Below, piece after piece: positions 48,691 through 58,136 of a stretch of 64,000 bases of DNA. Both the position numbers and the translations under genes were made by a program. The notes below the pieces were generated by a model that worked only from the letters and a program-made list of their open reading frames with translations, did not search any database and had not been told where the DNA came from. The DNA is from Rhodobiaceae bacterium (GTDB lineage: Bacteria; Pseudomonadota; Alphaproteobacteria; Rhizobiales; NORP267), in assembly GCA_020441905.1 (NCBI GenBank), contig JAGRLG010000076.1, positions 41,846 to 105,845 of the forward strand. The letters are read 5' to 3'. Every line of letters begins with the position of its first letter. Position 1 is the first letter of the stretch.

Positions 48691-50151
48691 ATGGCGGGGC
48701 TACTCTATTTTCTTGGCGTCCTTGTCGGGATCATGGCGACAGCGATGGTTTTTCCGGCCCTGGTCGCGTTCAGCGCCGGGGAAACCGGCTATGCCACCGT
48801 TTTTCTCGTCAGCATGGCGCTTGGGATCTTCGTCGCCGGCGGCCTGATTTCCGGTCTTCATGGCCGGGAACGAAGACTGAAGCGGGCGGAATCGCTCATC
48901 CTCATCATCCTGATCTGGGTTCTCGCGCCTATCTTCGGCGCATTCCCGATGGCCCTTACCGGAGGTTCGGAGGATCTCCTGATTGCCTATTTCGAGTCCG
49001 TGTCGGCATTCACCACCACCGGCGCCACGGCGCTCGGCCCGGCCGATACCCTGCCCCGATCGATGATTCTGTGGCGCGCGCTGCTTCAGTGGATAGGAGG
49101 CGGCGTCACCTTGCTCAGCATCGTCCTGATCCTGGCGCCGGCGCGTATCGGGGGAACGCCGGACAGCACGCTGACGGCGATCGAAAGCGGCGGGAGAACC
49201 GAGCGGGCGCGGGTTGGCGGCACGGCGATGCGGATCCTGCCACTTTACGCCGCGCTTACCGCGGCCTGCCTGGTGCTGCTGGCAGCATCCGGCATACCGG
49301 CCTTCGACGCGGTTTGCCTTGCCCTGTCCACCCTTTCAACCGGGGGGCTGGCGCCGCGCGACGGCGGATTGGGAATCTATAATTCGATGGCCGCGGAAGC
49401 CATTGTCGGCGCATTCATGTTCGCCGGCGCCACCAGCATCATATGGCACCGCATGGTGTTCTGGCGGCGCTGGTCGTCCCTTAGCAAGCATCGCGAAGCC
49501 TATTGGATGGCTCTCGGCGTGGCGGGGCTGGGCGCATTTTTCGCTGTGGGGTTCTTTCTCGGCATCGATGGGCCCTCCGGCCTGAACATCGCCGATTCGG
49601 CCTGGAAGGGCGCAATTACCGCGATATCGGTGATTTCGACCACCGGAATCGAGGTGCGGGAAGGGGGATTCGGCGCCATCTCCATGCCGCTGCTGGCCGC
49701 CGCGCTGATGCTGGGGGGGGCGGGTTTTTCGACCGCTGGCGGCATCAAGTTCTTCCGGCTCGGCGCCATGCTCAAACAGGCCCATGGCGAAGTGCGGCGC
49801 CTGATCTACCCACACGGCATTCGCTCGGCGCATTTCGGCAGCCAGCCCTACGACCTGCAATTGATGAAGGCGATCTGGACCGGAGCCATGGCCTATCTGG
49901 GGGCGGTCGCCACCGTATTCATGCTGCTGACCCTGCTCGGCCACGGCTTCGAATCCTCGCTGATGGCTGCGGTTTCGGCCGTCGCCAATGCCGGCCCGGT
50001 CTATACGTCGATGGCCTCGGCGAACAACTGGATGGCGTTCGGCCAGATGCCGCAATTGGATCTCATGCTGCTCGCCTCGGCGATGATTGTCGGGCGGCTG
50101 GAGGTGCTTGCATTATTCGCGCTTTTGAACCCGCTATATTGGCGCTCGTGA
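48691..50151 (+). CDS. trkH: Potassium transporter TrkH
   Basis: Membrane pore of the Trk potassium uptake system. The 486-residue protein has about ten membrane helices and the four pore-loop selectivity elements of the family (SAFTTTGATAL, LSTLSTGGLAP, VISTTGIEV, SAVANAGPVY), each with the expected Gly. ATG 48691 follows GGGTGGAGC; a TTG at 48658 overlapping trkA is also in frame. With trkA it forms a complete channel; no separate sapD/trkE-type ATPase is visible here. Confidence 0.94.
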   Translation: MAGLLYFLGVLVGIMATAMVFPALVAFSAGETGYATVFLVSMALGIFVAGGLISGLHGRERRLKRAESLILIILIWVLAPIFGAFPMALTGGSEDLLIAYFESVSAFTTTGATALGPADTLPRSMILWRALLQWIGGGVTLLSIVLILAPARIGGTPDSTLTAIESGGRTERARVGGTAMRILPLYAALTAACLVLLAASGIPAFDAVCLALSTLSTGGLAPRDGGLGIYNSMAAEAIVGAFMFAGATSIIWHRMVFWRRWSSLSKHREAYWMALGVAGLGAFFAVGFFLGIDGPSGLNIADSAWKGAITAISVISTTGIEVREGGFGAISMPLLAAALMLGGAGFSTAGGIKFFRLGAMLKQAHGEVRRLIYPHGIRSAHFGSQPYDLQLMKAIWTGAMAYLGAVATVFMLLTLLGHGFESSLMAAVSAVANAGPVYTSMASANNWMAFGQMPQLDLMLLASAMIVGRLEVLALFALLNPLYWRS

Positions 50152-50347
50152 AGCGGGCCGCGCCGCCGCAAGCTGGCCAACTACAGGCCGGCCGCCGAGA
50201 GCCACAGGCTATAATTAGCGGTCACTTATAAATATTTGGGCTGGAATAGTGTCTGTTTCTTGCCGCAATTGCGCTTGCCTACAAGGTGCAACTTGCCTTC
50301 TAATGGCCGATGCGCGGCGGTGAGTTATTGTTATATGTGTTGGCGAG

Positions 50348-50394
50348 GCCGAAAAATTCCTCGGCTAAATAGAATAAGCCGCATAAAAGCGGAG
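50348..50394 (+). promoter_or_regulatory. hfq leader: two small hairpins, the second touching the ribosome site
   Basis: GCCGA...TCGGC (50348-50352 with 50361-50365) and CCGC-ATAAAA-GCGG (50379-50392) flank an A/U-rich stretch. The second stem overlaps the GGAG ribosome site (50391-50394) of hfq. Hfq is known to repress its own translation through its leader in E. coli; here this is inference. Confidence 0.4.
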
Positions 50395-50401
50395 TAAAAG
50401 C

Positions 50402-50659
50402 ATGCCTTCAGAACGCTCTCAGAATTTGCAGGACACCTTTCTCAATTACGTTCGCAAGAACAAGACACCCTTGACGATCTTCCTGGTGAATGGCGTAAAA
50501 TTGCAGGGCGTCGTGACCTGGTTCGACAATTTCTGCGTGCTGTTGCGCAGGGATGGCCATTCCCAATTGGTATACAAGCACGCGATTTCGACCATCATGC
50601 CGGGACAGCCAGTGCAATTATTTGATGCGGCTGGAGAATCGGAAGCCTCGGAAGGCTAA
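50402..50659 (+). CDS. hfq: RNA chaperone Hfq
   Basis: Sm-like hexamer that pairs small RNAs with mRNAs. The 85-residue protein has Sm1 ([17 protein letters not shown] near residue 22) and Sm2 with [10 protein letters not shown] near 58, and a short acidic tail, the alphaproteobacterial size. GGAG lies 7 bp before the ATG. hflX begins immediately after its stop codon, so the two are co-translated; the same pair exists in enterics. Confidence 0.97.
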   Translation: MPSERSQNLQDTFLNYVRKNKTPLTIFLVNGVKLQGVVTWFDNFCVLLRRDGHSQLVYKHAISTIMPGQPVQLFDAAGESEASEG

Positions 50660-52102
50660 TTGCGTCAAAGGCCGCCACAGGAGTTGAGAGACAAGAGCGG
50701 GTCCGCGCGCGGCGAGGGGGCCGCATCTGAGCGCGAGCGCGCACTTGCTTATGTGTTGTGCGTTTCGATGAAGGCGCGAACCGGCAACACCAAAGGCCCT
50801 TCCGGCACCGAACCAGCGCTCCAGCTGCGATCCGACCCGGCCCGCCTCGAGGAGGCGGTCAGCCTGGCGCGGGCGATCGGCGTTGAAATCGCCGGCAGCG
50901 GCATCGTTTCGGTGATGCGCCCGGTGCCCGGCACCTTGCTCGGCGCCGGCAAGGTCGAGGAGATCGGCGCCATCCTGCGCGCCGACGACATTTCCCTGGT
51001 GCTGGTCGACAGCGCCCTGACGCCGGTGCAGCAGCGCAACCTGGAGCGGGCCTGGAAGGCCAAGGTGCTGGACCGCACCGCCCTGATCCTGGAAATTTTC
51101 GGCGAACGCGCCCGCACACGGGAGGGCAGGCTACAAGTCGAGCTTGCCCATCTGACCTACGAGAAAAGCCGGCTTGTGCGCTCCTGGACCCATCTGGAAC
51201 GCCAGCGCGGCGGCTTCGGCTTTCTCGGCGGCCCTGGCGAGACACAGATCGAGGCCGACCGGCGCCAGATCCAGGAGAGAATCACGCGCATCCGCTCCCA
51301 ACTCGAAAAGGTGCGGCGCACCCGCGAATTGCACCGCGAGAGCCGGCGCCGCGTTCCCTACTCCATCGTTGCCCTCGTGGGGTATACCAATGCCGGAAAA
51401 TCGACACTTTTCAATCGTTTAACGGAAGCCAGCGTACGTGCCGAGGATGCCCTGTTCGCAACCCTGGACCCGACCTTGCGCCGGGTCCGCCTTCCGGGCG
51501 GGCGCACGGTCATCCTGTCGGATACGGTGGGGTTCGTCTCCGACCTGCCGACCCATCTGGTCGCCGCCTTCCGCGCCACCCTCGAAGAGGTGGTCGAGGC
51601 CGATATCATCGTCCATGTCCGCGATATTTCTCATCCCGACACCGAAGCGCAGGCCGCCGATGTCCAATCGGTCCTGGCCCAGCTCGGCATCCACGGCGAC
51701 AGCCGCGAGGCCAGCGGGCGGGCGATCGTCACGGCCTGGAACAAGATCGACTGTCTTGGCGCGGCGGAGAAAGCCGAAATCACCGGCAGGGCGAGGCGGG
51801 AGGGCAATATCGCCGCAATTTCAGCGGTTACGGGCGAGGGGATCGAGGACCTGCTGGCCATTATCGAAGGCCAGATCGGCGCCGGAGAGCTGATCCAGAA
51901 CGTCGTGCTGGCGCCGGCCGATGCCGGGCGGCTGAACTGGCTTTACGAGAATTGCGACATTGTGGAGCGCGAGGACCGCGACAGCGGCGACATCCGCATC
52001 CGCGCCCGCGTGCCCGGCCCGCGCCGGGCACTTTTCCTGCGCCGCTTTGGCGACCTTCTGACACCGGGCGCGGGGGCGGAAGAGGGGGCGGGCGAGCGTT
52101 AG
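50660..52102 (+). CDS. hflX: GTPase HflX
   Basis: Ribosome-associated GTPase that splits or rescues stalled ribosomes under stress. The 480-residue protein has the glycine-rich HflX N-domain ([12 protein letters not shown] near residue 95, [16 protein letters not shown] near 155), a coiled coil (about 195-235) and the G domain with G1 GYTNAGKS near 240, G3 DTVGF near 290 and G4 NKID near 365. The start is a TTG directly after the hfq stop, with GGAAGG 4 bp upstream; the conserved region begins about 28 residues later and no other start fits better. Confidence 0.92.
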   Translation: MRQRPPQELRDKSGSARGEGAASERERALAYVLCVSMKARTGNTKGPSGTEPALQLRSDPARLEEAVSLARAIGVEIAGSGIVSVMRPVPGTLLGAGKVEEIGAILRADDISLVLVDSALTPVQQRNLERAWKAKVLDRTALILEIFGERARTREGRLQVELAHLTYEKSRLVRSWTHLERQRGGFGFLGGPGETQIEADRRQIQERITRIRSQLEKVRRTRELHRESRRRVPYSIVALVGYTNAGKSTLFNRLTEASVRAEDALFATLDPTLRRVRLPGGRTVILSDTVGFVSDLPTHLVAAFRATLEEVVEADIIVHVRDISHPDTEAQAADVQSVLAQLGIHGDSREASGRAIVTAWNKIDCLGAAEKAEITGRARREGNIAAISAVTGEGIEDLLAIIEGQIGAGELIQNVVLAPADAGRLNWLYENCDIVEREDRDSGDIRIRARVPGPRRALFLRRFGDLLTPGAGAEEGAGER

Positions 52103-52121
52103 AGGACAGGGCGCGCGCGGA

Positions 52122-52952
52122 TCAGTCCTTCTCTTGCGCCTTGACCGCCTGCCACTGCGCCTCCATCTCGTCCAGGGAGGCTGCGGCCGGGTCGATGCCC
52201 TGAAGCGCCAGGCGCTGCTCCATCTGGCGAAAGCGGCGCTCGAACTTGGCATTGCCGCCACGCAGCGCCTGTTCTGGATCGATATCGAGGTGGCGGGCCA
52301 GATTGGCGACGGCAAAGAGGAGATCGCCGACTTCTTCGCGTATCCCGGCTTCCGCCGCTCCTGCGCCGATTTCAGCTTCGATTTCCGCCATCTCTTCGCG
52401 CACCTTGGCGAATACCGGTTCCGCATCGCGCCAGTCAAAGCCGATGCGCGCGGCCTTTTTCTGGATCTTTACCGCGCGTGTCAGAGCGGGCAGGCCGGCC
52501 GGCACGCCGTCGATGGCGCTTCGCGCGCGCGCCGATTCGATGCCTTCCGGCTGTCTTTCAGCCTGCTTGATGCGCTCCCAGAAGCCCTTGGCCGCGCCGG
52601 CGGCGCGCTGCTCGGCGCTGCCGAAGACATGGGGGTGGCGGCGGATCATTTTGGCGGTAATGGCGAGGACAACGTCGCCGAAGGAAAAATGCCCGGCTTC
52701 CTCGGCGATGCGGGCGTGATAGACGACCTGGAGCAGCAGATCGCCCAGTTCGTCGGCCAGCGCCGCCATGTCGGCCTTTTCGATCGCGTCGGCGACCTCA
52801 TAGGCTTCCTCGATGGTATAGGGCGCGATGGTGGCGAAGGTCTGGTCCTTGTCCCAGGGGCAGCCCGTATCGGGATGGCGCAGCGCCGCCATAATCTCGA
52901 TAAGGCGCGCGATATCGCGGCCCGGTTTGATTGTGGCGCCGTTGTCGGCCAT
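52122..52952 (-). CDS. mazG: Nucleoside triphosphate pyrophosphohydrolase MazG
   Basis: House-cleaning enzyme that hydrolyses NTPs and dNTPs to monophosphates. The 276-residue protein has two MazG domains (about 20-110 and 145-245); the first contains GCPWDKDQTF and the metal-binding EEAYEVADAI and ELGDLLLQVV, the second EIEAEIG and EEVGDLLFAVANLARH. ATG 52952 with GGGGAT upstream is chosen; the frame is open further to 53060 but those residues are basic and unlike the family. It converges with hflX over 19 bp. Confidence 0.95.
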   Translation of the reverse strand: MADNGATIKPGRDIARLIEIMAALRHPDTGCPWDKDQTFATIAPYTIEEAYEVADAIEKADMAALADELGDLLLQVVYHARIAEEAGHFSFGDVVLAITAKMIRRHPHVFGSAEQRAAGAAKGFWERIKQAERQPEGIESARARSAIDGVPAGLPALTRAVKIQKKAARIGFDWRDAEPVFAKVREEMAEIEAEIGAGAAEAGIREEVGDLLFAVANLARHLDIDPEQALRGGNAKFERRFRQMEQRLALQGIDPAAASLDEMEAQWQAVKAQEKD

Positions 52953-53093
52953 GGATCCCCGCCACCGGCGCGCCCCGCGCCGGCCCTCCTGTTCGCGCTG
53001 GACGCGCCCGCACCCTTTTCGCACCGGCCTGTTGTCGCAAAGGGGCGACAGGCAAGGCAAGCGTGAAAAGGGCCTGGCGGGCTGAGCGGATGA

Positions 53094-53945
53094 TCAGGCG
53101 AGGGCGGCGGCAACCGATGCGGCGAGGGGCGTGGTGGGACGGCCGATGAGGCCGCTCAACTGGTGCCCGTCGTCGAACAGGGCGCCTTGCGAAGCGCCGA
53201 CATCGGAATCGGCAAGAAGCTCGGCAAGCCCTTCCGGCAGGCCAGCACCAAGCAGGGCGGACTTGAAATCGTCGCGGGGCAGATTCTGGTAGGCAATGCT
53301 CCTGCCCGCCTGACCGCCGATCTCCGCGGCCAGTTCGCCAAGCGAATAAGATGTATCTCCCGCCAGTTCATAGACCCGGCCGGCGTGTTCGCCGCCCGCC
53401 AGAACGGCCGCCGCCGCGGCCGCGTAGTCGGCGCGGGCGGCAGATGAAATTCGCCCGTTCCCGGCGCTGCCGAGCACGACGCCATGTTCCAGCGCCACCG
53501 GCACGCTGGCGGTGTAGTTTTCGCTATACCAGCCATTGCGCAGCAGCACGAAGGGCAGGCCGGAAGCACGCAGGTAGTTCTCCGTTTCCCGGTGTTCCGC
53601 CGCAAGGCCGAGAGGCGAGACGTCGGCGCGCAGGATGCTGGTATAGGCGAGGAGCCTGACGCCCGCCGCCTTGGCGGCGTCGATGACGGCGCGGTGCTGG
53701 GGCACGCGGCCGCCAAGTTCGCTGGAGGAAATCAAAAGCAGCTTGTCGGCGCCGCGAAATGCCGTCTCCAGCGTCTCGGGGCGGTTGTAATCCGCCTCGC
53801 GCACGACGACACCGCGGGCGGCGAGATCCTGCACGCTGGCTGGATTACGGACTGCGGCAACGATTTGCGGGGCGGGAATTTTTTCCAGCAGGGCGGCGAT
53901 GACAAGGCGGCCAAGCTGGCCGGAAGCTCCGGTAACAACGATCAT
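53094..53945 (-). CDS. qorB: NAD(P)H:quinone oxidoreductase QorB-like (NmrA/atypical SDR)
   Basis: Likely two-electron quinone reductase that protects against reactive quinones. The 283-residue protein is close throughout to E. coli QorB (YtfG): NAD(P) motif VTGASGQLG near residue 5, KLLLISSSELG near 68, AYTSILRADVSPLGLA near 100, LLRNGWYSENYTASVP near 135 and LADSDVGASQGALFDDG near 243. GGAG lies 8 bp before the ATG. It is divergent from a QorR-type regulator across 89 bp, the same arrangement as ytfG-ytfH. Confidence 0.9.
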   Translation of the reverse strand: MIVVTGASGQLGRLVIAALLEKIPAPQIVAAVRNPASVQDLAARGVVVREADYNRPETLETAFRGADKLLLISSSELGGRVPQHRAVIDAAKAAGVRLLAYTSILRADVSPLGLAAEHRETENYLRASGLPFVLLRNGWYSENYTASVPVALEHGVVLGSAGNGRISSAARADYAAAAAAVLAGGEHAGRVYELAGDTSYSLGELAAEIGGQAGRSIAYQNLPRDDFKSALLGAGLPEGLAELLADSDVGASQGALFDDGHQLSGLIGRPTTPLAASVAAALA

Positions 53946-53997
53946 GGTGCAAACTCCATTTGGTTAACATCTGGAGTTGGCATATATTCGACTAACA

Positions 53998-54012
53998 TAC
54001 TTTTCGTAAGTA
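53998..54012. promoter_or_regulatory. Candidate QorR operator in the qorB-qorR gap
   Basis: TACTT-TTCGT-AAGTA is a perfect 5-bp inverted repeat midway between the divergent genes. A wider pair, CTAAC (53992-53996) and GTTAG (54024-54028), encloses it. HxlR regulators bind such sites between divergent target genes; the specific half-site is inferred. Confidence 0.5.
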
Positions 54013-54034
54013 CCCACCTTGAGGTTAGTGTGAA

Positions 54035-54448
54035 ATGAGCGAAAGGCCCGACGATCCGGATATCTTCAAAGGCGGCATGCCTGCGCTTTCGGCCCGACTT
54101 GAGCGGGGGGACATCCTGTCGGAATTGTGTCCGTCGCGCGGCATTCTGCGCCACCTGGCCAGCCGATGGGGCTTCATGGTGCTGCTGGTGTTGATGACCG
54201 GGACACACCGCTTCAGCGAGCTGCGGCGCAAAATCGGCGGGGTGAGCGAGAAAATGCTTGCCCAGACACTTCAATGGCTGGAGGGGGACGGTCTGGTCTT
54301 GCGCGTGTCCTATCCGGTGGTGCCGCCCCATGTCGAATACTCGCTGACGCCGCTTGGCCTGGAGGCCGGCGGCAGGGTGAAGGATCTCGCCGACTGGGTC
54401 GAGATCAACCTGCCGCGCATTGCCGCCGCCAGGGAGGCCGCGCAGTAG
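54035..54448 (+). CDS. qorR: HxlR-family redox-responsive regulator QorR-like
   Basis: Winged-helix repressor expected to sense oxidants or quinones through a single Cys. The 137-residue protein has the HxlR core with HRFSELRRKIGGVSEKMLAQ (recognition helix region, about 55-80) and VSYPVVPPHVEYSLTPLG (wing, about 93-110), closely matching E. coli QorR (YtfH). The conserved Cys is in ELCPSRG near residue 31. It is divergent from qorB, its probable target, and probably represses both genes. Confidence 0.9.
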   Translation: MSERPDDPDIFKGGMPALSARLERGDILSELCPSRGILRHLASRWGFMVLLVLMTGTHRFSELRRKIGGVSEKMLAQTLQWLEGDGLVLRVSYPVVPPHVEYSLTPLGLEAGGRVKDLADWVEINLPRIAAAREAAQ

Positions 54449-54828
54449 CGGGGAAGGGACAAGGCAGCCCGAGTTACGGATATTCGAACTGGGATACGGA
54501 TATTCGAAATACAATCAGTTATTCGCATAAGATAGATTATGGAACTTTTCTATATGCCAGTCTTGGCGGTTTGGGCCGGAACAGGCGCCAAATGGGTGAA
54601 ATTCGGCTGTTTGACGCCGCCTGAGGCATAGGGTCGGCACTGGTCGCCTTTGGGTCGGCCTCTTTCCAGGTTGCGGCGGCGCCACCGGCGCTTGCACCTT
54701 TCCGCGATACCGCTCCGTCGCCCGCGGCGGATTTGCCGGACAGCAGCATGGGCCATCCAGCAGCATGGCGGTGGCATGGCAGCAGTATTGTGTCAGCGGC
54801 TGAAAATCCGCCCGTTCCGGTGCGGACC
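54449..54828. other. 380-bp gap between convergent qorR and the MBL gene
   Basis: No gene is supported here. The left part is AT-rich and holds two copies of a 14-bp direct repeat; the middle is ordinary GC-rich sequence with only short, low-quality open frames on the minus strand; the right part has CAGCAGCATGG twice at 54741-54769 with 18-bp spacing. A decayed gene or a small RNA is possible but not shown. Confidence 0.55.
54475..54508. repeat. Two 14-bp direct repeats with 20-bp period
   Basis: TACGGATATTCGAA occurs at 54475-54488 and again at 54495-54508, so the copies are two helical turns apart. Each contains the palindrome TTCGAA. They lie just after qorR in a convergent gap. Confidence 0.75.
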
Positions 54829-55665
54829 TTAGCGCCGCATGGCAAGGCTTTCCGGAAGTTCGGCCACCGTCTCCACGCTCAATCCGTCATGGGCCGGCTC
54901 GACATTCTCAGGCAGCTCGCGGCGCAGCGTGTCGTAATCGAGATCGATATGCATATTGGTCAGGATGGCGCGTCTGGGTTTGATGCGCTCGATCCAGCGC
55001 AGCGCGTCGTCGAGCGAAAAATGGCTGGGATGCGGCGTATAGCGCAGCGCATCGATGATCCAGACGTCGAGATCTTCAAGCGCAGCCAGAGATTCATCTG
55101 GCAAATCGCTGACATCGCAGGAATACGCGAGATTGCCGAAGCGGAATCCCAGGGAGCGGATATGGCCGTGTTCCTGGTCGAAGGGCAGCGCCTCGATGGC
55201 GCCGGCGGGCCCGTTAACCATCACCCTTTTGCCCGGATAAAGAGAGTGTTCGCGCAGGATCGGCGGATAAGGGCTGCCTTCGGGCGCCCGGAAGCAATAG
55301 GAAAAGCGCGTCATCACCACCTGGGCGGTCTGGTGGCTCATGTGAACGTCGACATGGCGCCTGCCGTTGAACGCCACCATGCGCAGATCGTCGATGCCAT
55401 GGGTGTGGTCGGCGTGGTCGTGGGTATAGAGCACGCCATCGAGCCAGCCGACGCCCTGCTCCAGCAATTGCGCCCGCATGTCGGGCGAGGTATCGACCAG
55501 CACGTTTGTCGGCTCTGCGCCCTGCTCATTGGCGCGCTGGACCAGGATCGAACAGCGGCGGCGGCGGTTGCGCGGGTTTTCAGGGTCACAGGCGCCCCAG
55601 ACATCGCCAAGGCGCGGAACGCCGCCCGAAGAGCCGCAGCCGAGAATGGTGATTTTCAAGCCCAT
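54829..55665 (-). CDS. Metallo-beta-lactamase-fold hydrolase (PhnP/RNase Z-like)
   Basis: Zinc hydrolase of unknown substrate, in the group that includes PhnP cyclic phosphodiesterase. The 278-residue protein opens with ITILGCGSSGGVPR, has the metal motif THDHADHTHGIDDL near residue 80 (HxHxDH type), a further metal His-rich HFSLDDAL region, and C-terminal ILTNMHIDLDY with the last His. It is the last gene of the rlpA-to-tatD run, 56 bp after tatD. Without phn genes nearby, a role in phosphonate use is not supported. Confidence 0.88.
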   Translation of the reverse strand: MGLKITILGCGSSGGVPRLGDVWGACDPENPRNRRRRCSILVQRANEQGAEPTNVLVDTSPDMRAQLLEQGVGWLDGVLYTHDHADHTHGIDDLRMVAFNGRRHVDVHMSHQTAQVVMTRFSYCFRAPEGSPYPPILREHSLYPGKRVMVNGPAGAIEALPFDQEHGHIRSLGFRFGNLAYSCDVSDLPDESLAALEDLDVWIIDALRYTPHPSHFSLDDALRWIERIKPRRAILTNMHIDLDYDTLRRELPENVEPAHDGLSVETVAELPESLAMRR

Positions 55666-55721
55666 GGCCCGCGTTTCCCCTTTTTGGTGCTTTTCCTCCG
55701 GCCTTTCCTGCGCCGCGAGCG

Positions 55722-56504
55722 TCAGGGCGGCGGCACCTTGTCGAACAGGCGGAAGAAGTTGGCGCTTGTCTGTTCGGCCAGGGCATCTTCGCTGACACCC
55801 CGCACCTCGGCCAATACCCGCGCGGTATGGCGCACAAAGGCCGGTTCGTTGCGCTTGCCGCGATGGGGCGGCGGCGCCAGAAACGGCGCATCGGTTTCGA
55901 CCAGGATCCGGTCGGCGGGAATTTGCGCAGCAATTTCGCGCAGTTCCTCCGATTTCTTGAACGTCAGAATGCCGGAAAACGACACATACAGGCCGAGTTC
56001 AACGCCCTTGAAGGCCAGTTCGCGGCCGGAGGAGAAACAGTGAAGCACAGCCTTGAAGGCCCCCTTCCCCATTTCCTCGGCCAGAATTCGCGCCGTTTCC
56101 TCGTCGGCCGACCGGGTATGAATAATGAGCGGCAATCCGGTGCGCCGCGCCGCCTCGATATGGGTGCGGAAACCGGCGCGCTGATCGTCGCGCGGGCTGT
56201 GGTCGTAGTGAAAATCCAGCCCGGCCTCGCCGAAAGCGACGACTTTCGGCCGCTGCGCCAGCTTCACCAGGTCGTCGGCGGTGACGCCGCTTTCTTCCCC
56301 GGCATTGTGCGGATGGGTCCCTACGGAGCAATAAACGGGGTCATATTTCGTAGCAATTTCATGGATCTGGTCGAATTTCCTGACACGGGTCGAAACGGTT
56401 ACGAACCGTTGCACGCCCTCCTTGGCGGCGCGGGCCAGAATGGCGTCCAGTTCGCCTTCGAAATCGGGAAAGTCGAGATGGCAGTGGCTGTCGACCAGCA
56501 TCAT
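55722..56504 (-). CDS. tatD: TatD-family metal-dependent deoxyribonuclease
   Basis: Metal-dependent nuclease of the YcfH type, implicated in DNA repair or RNA turnover. The 260-residue TIM-barrel protein has the first metal motif DSHCHLDF near residue 5, [10 protein letters not shown] near 92, a His in [10 protein letters not shown] near 127, LHCFSSG near 153 and the C-terminal ETDAPFLAP near 205. Two ATGs (56504 and 56501) open it; the first overlaps the metG stop. Its place after metG is widely conserved. Confidence 0.95.
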   Translation of the reverse strand: MMLVDSHCHLDFPDFEGELDAILARAAKEGVQRFVTVSTRVRKFDQIHEIATKYDPVYCSVGTHPHNAGEESGVTADDLVKLAQRPKVVAFGEAGLDFHYDHSPRDDQRAGFRTHIEAARRTGLPLIIHTRSADEETARILAEEMGKGAFKAVLHCFSSGRELAFKGVELGLYVSFSGILTFKKSEELREIAAQIPADRILVETDAPFLAPPPHRGKRNEPAFVRHTARVLAEVRGVSEDALAEQTSANFFRLFDKVPPP

Positions 56505-58063
56505 GCCTCCACGGCCTTTTCGGCCTCCACGTAGCGCGGAAAGACCGGCTCGGGGGCCGGCAAGGCGGCACCCGGCACAAGGCGGCCAGCGGCGCCAAGA
56601 CTTGCGAAGTCGCGCCTGTCCCCGGGCACGGCCAGAAGGTCGAGCAGGCGGGCGCAGCTTGCGGGCATCACCGGCTGGGCGAGAATCGAAGTCTGGCGCA
56701 CCGCTTCGGCGGTGACATAGAGGACCGTGCCCATGCGCTCAGGGTCGCTCTTCTTGAGCGCCCATGGCTCCTGGACGGCGAAATAGCGGTTGGCGGCGGC
56801 GACAACGCGCCAGATGGCTTCTAGGGCAAGATGGAGGCCCTGTGTCTCCAGCGCCGCGCGCACCTCGCCGACCAGCCCATCGGCGGCGGCCAACAGCGAG
56901 CTGTCGTCTTCGCTCAAGGCGCCCGGTTCCGGCAGCGTGCCGCCAAGATTCTTGGCGATCATCGACAGCGAGCGCTGGGCGAGATTGCCCAGATCGTTGG
57001 AAAGATCGGCATTGATGCGCTGCACGATCGCTTCGTGGCTGTAATTGCCGTCCTTGCCGAAGGGCACCTCGCGCAGGAAGAAATAGCGCAGCTGGTCTAT
57101 GCCGTAATGGGCGCTGAGGGCGAAGGGGTCGATGACATTGCCGACCGATTTCGACATCTTCTCGCCGCGGTTGAAAAGGAAGCCATGGCTGAAGACCCGT
57201 TTCGGCAGTTCGATCCCGGCCGACAGCAGGAAGGCCGGCCAGTAGACGGCATGGAAGCGCAATATGTCCTTGCCGATGACGTGGATATCGGCCGGCCAGT
57301 AGCGCGAAAACAGCTCGCCGCCGGTATCGGGATAGCCAAGCCCGGTGATGTAATTGGTCAGGGCATCGACCCAGACATACATGACATGGGCTTCATCGCC
57401 CGGGACCGGCACACCCCAATTCAGCGTGGTGCGGGAGATCGAAAGGTCCTGAAGGCCGCCCTTGACGAAGCTGACGACCTCGTTGAACCGCTCTTTGGGC
57501 AGAACGAAATCGGGGTGGGACTCGTAATAGGCGAGCAGGGGTTCCTGATAAGCCGAGAGGCGGAAGAAATAACTCTTCTCCTCGGTCCATTCCACCGGCG
57601 TGCCCCCTGCCCCAACGCGCACCCCGTCTTCGCCGACGGTCGTCTCGCTTTCGGCGTAAAAGGCTTCGTCGCGCACCGAGTACCAGCCGGAATAGGTGCC
57701 GAGATAGATGTCGCCCGCATCTGCCATGCGCTGCCAAATGGCCTGCGAGGCGCGATAGTGGCGCTCCTCGGTGGTGCGAATGAAGTCGTCATTGGAGCAA
57801 TTCAGCGTTTCTACCATCCGGCGGAACAGCGCCGTATTGCGGTCCGCCAGCTGGCGCGGCGTCATGTCGAGTTTGGCCGCCGTCTGCGCCATCTTCATGC
57901 CGTGCTCGTCGACCCCGGTCAGGAACCGAACGTCGCGGCCGTCGAGGCGCATATAGCGGGCGATCGCATCGGTGGCGATAGCCTCATAGGCGTGGCCGAT
58001 ATGAGGCGCGCCGTTGGGGTAGGAAATCGCCGTCGTGATATAGAATTTTTCTTTGTTCGTCAT
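56501..58063 (-). CDS. metG: Methionyl-tRNA synthetase
   Basis: Charges initiator and elongator tRNA-Met. The 520-residue protein has [13 protein letters not shown] near residue 20 (HIGH motif), [11 protein letters not shown], and [12 protein letters not shown] near 300, then the helical anticodon domain. It ends without the C-terminal EMAP-type tRNA-binding domain and without a four-Cys zinc knuckle, the short MetG2 class. ATG 58063 is the conserved start; the frame is open upstream to 58156. Its stop overlaps tatD by 4 bp. Confidence 0.96.
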   Translation of the reverse strand: MTNKEKFYITTAISYPNGAPHIGHAYEAIATDAIARYMRLDGRDVRFLTGVDEHGMKMAQTAAKLDMTPRQLADRNTALFRRMVETLNCSNDDFIRTTEERHYRASQAIWQRMADAGDIYLGTYSGWYSVRDEAFYAESETTVGEDGVRVGAGGTPVEWTEEKSYFFRLSAYQEPLLAYYESHPDFVLPKERFNEVVSFVKGGLQDLSISRTTLNWGVPVPGDEAHVMYVWVDALTNYITGLGYPDTGGELFSRYWPADIHVIGKDILRFHAVYWPAFLLSAGIELPKRVFSHGFLFNRGEKMSKSVGNVIDPFALSAHYGIDQLRYFFLREVPFGKDGNYSHEAIVQRINADLSNDLGNLAQRSLSMIAKNLGGTLPEPGALSEDDSSLLAAADGLVGEVRAALETQGLHLALEAIWRVVAAANRYFAVQEPWALKKSDPERMGTVLYVTAEAVRQTSILAQPVMPASCARLLDLLAVPGDRRDFASLGAAGRLVPGAALPAPEPVFPRYVEAEKAVEA

Positions 58064-58136
58064 GGTCCCGCCGCGGCTGCTTCCCGCCGTGCCCGTGATG
58101 GATCCCCGGCACCTCCCGGAGATCCGGCTTTCCCGT

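Noticed and set aside
54515..54845. Short overlapping minus-strand frames (75-102 codons) in the qorR-MBL gap
   Set aside because: Arg/Pro/Gly-rich translations, no ribosome sites, mutually overlapping frames; no support as genes.
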